Assembly (NCBI GenBank): GCA_946481195.1
Contig: CAMLNG010000045.1
Coordinates: forward strand, 1-13,278
Direction of reading: 5' to 3'
Source: an uncultured Chromatiaceae bacterium
GTDB lineage: Bacteria; Pseudomonadota; Gammaproteobacteria; Enterobacterales; Alteromonadaceae
DNA: 13,278 nt
A program made the position numbers and the translations under genes. This document shows, one piece after another, positions 12,615 through 13,278 of the stretch (position 1 is its first letter; every line of letters begins with the position of its first letter). Below the pieces are notes generated by a model that made no database searches, was not told the origin of the DNA, and saw nothing but the letters and a program-made list of their open reading frames with translations.

Positions 12615-13278
12615 GGCGCTTTTTTATCCACCAGTTGCAGTTTACCCTGACGGTACTGCGCCAGCGTTAACTGCCGCTGAACACTGTGGCCGTCGGAGAG
12701 GCGCAAACTGCCGGTCAGGCCATGATAGGCCATAGCCGGAAACTGCTGTTGTTGCTTCAGGTGGCCCACCAGCATCAGCGCGTCGTGGCCCATGGCAAAC
12801 AGACGTTGTAATTGTTCTTCCTGTTCGGCAAACAAAGTATCAAATTCCTGCCGCAGCGGGGTGGCGGTGGCTGCCTGTGGCAGCAGCCATGGCATTTCGG
12901 TCATGGTCAGGCCGGCTAAATCGCGTTGGTCAGTTTTGTCTACTTTCAGGCTGTGGCTGCGGGAACTGGTAAAAATCGGCAGCCGGCGCGCGGTCGGGCT
13001 GACAGTGACATCGATAAAAGGCTTAAAGAAGCGCGTCTGCACCGGGTCGGCGATGAGGTAAATCGCATCGATGTCCTGGCGGCTGTGTAATTCTGCTTTG
13101 ATCGACTGGCCAATTAAGCGGTTGATTTCTTTCGCTCTTTCTTCACTGGCTTCGGCTTCAAGGAATTTGTTAATCAACGCCTGCAGCTGTTCCTGCGAGC
13201 CGTAACTGTAAGTTTCGACCGGACTGCCACCGTTTTCAGCCCAGCGGTTCTGAAAATGCTGGGCCATACGCTGACCGA
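12611..13278 (-). CDS. lpoA: LpoA (LppC/YraM), penicillin-binding protein activator, C-terminal part
   Basis: The frame runs off the right edge. About 222 C-terminal residues of a protein usually above 600 are present, and the Met at 13267 is internal. They match the periplasmic-binding-protein-like C-terminal domain of LpoA: DIDAIYLIADPVQTRFFKPFIDV, LPIFTSSRSHS, LAGLTMTEMPWLLP, LFAMGHDALMLV, TGSLRLSDGHSVQRQLTLAQYRQGKLQLV. E. coli LpoA is an outer-membrane lipoprotein that reaches through the periplasm and activates PBP1A. The N-terminal TPR domain and the lipobox would lie outside the window. It is the first gene of the cluster seen here and is translationally coupled to yraN. Confidence 0.92.
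   Translation of the reverse strand, partial: GQRMAQHFQNRWAENGGSPVETYSYGSQEQLQALINKFLEAEASEERAKEINRLIGQSIKAELHSRQDIDAIYLIADPVQTRFFKPFIDVTVSPTARRLPIFTSSRSHSLKVDKTDQRDLAGLTMTEMPWLLPQAATATPLRQEFDTLFAEQEEQLQRLFAMGHDALMLVGHLKQQQQFPAMAYHGLTGSLRLSDGHSVQRQLTLAQYRQGKLQLVDKKAP

Noticed and set aside
12621..12632. TTTTATCCACC resembling a DnaA box
   Set aside because: It has one mismatch to TTATCCACA, lies within the lpoA coding end and is a single copy with no origin-like context.

Overview
The window looks like chromosomal DNA of a gammaproteobacterium. The order lpoA-yraN-diaA-dolP at the right end is the arrangement known from Enterobacterales and many Alteromonadales. Moderate to high GC with Q-rich proteins and a class II PyrC suggest an Alteromonadales/Chromatiaceae-type organism such as Rheinheimera. 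The genus is an inference from the character of the proteins, not from a search.

Layout. Positions 1-834 are gene-poor and partly AT-rich. They hold a possible C-terminal gene fragment entering from the left edge (3-122), a terminator-like hairpin with a T8 run (331-364), an unexplained stop-poor stretch (400-675) and several strong hairpins. Positions 835-1785 carry two tandem plus-strand genes with Rnk/GreA-type C-terminal domains, closed by a good intrinsic terminator (1808-1847). The following convergent gap has two direct copies of a REP-like palindromic element. Positions 2002-4125 are a divergent pair: a medium-chain dehydrogenase (minus) and a LysR regulator (plus), with dyads and a promoter between them. 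Positions 4134-9971 are a signalling block built around pyrC: a TPR sensor histidine kinase downstream of pyrC on the minus strand, and divergently a CHASE-PAS sensor histidine kinase translationally coupled to a DUF599 membrane protein. Neither kinase has a response regulator in the window. Positions 10042-11016 encode a DUF4382-type lipoprotein that ends at a bidirectional terminator. Positions 11110-13278 (minus) are the cell-envelope/replication cluster lpoA (partial), yraN, diaA and dolP, tightly spaced or overlapping and probably co-transcribed.

How the genes may work together. The right-hand operon combines an activator of peptidoglycan synthase PBP1A (LpoA), a nuclease-fold protein of unknown role (YraN), a DnaA-binding SIS protein (DiaA) and an outer-membrane BON lipoprotein (DolP). 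The LysR regulator probably controls the adjacent dehydrogenase. The two orphan kinases must signal to response regulators encoded elsewhere. No phage, CRISPR array, insertion sequence or defence system is recognisable. The least explained parts are the first 830 bp, the duplicated Rnk-like pair and the kinase-DUF599 pair.
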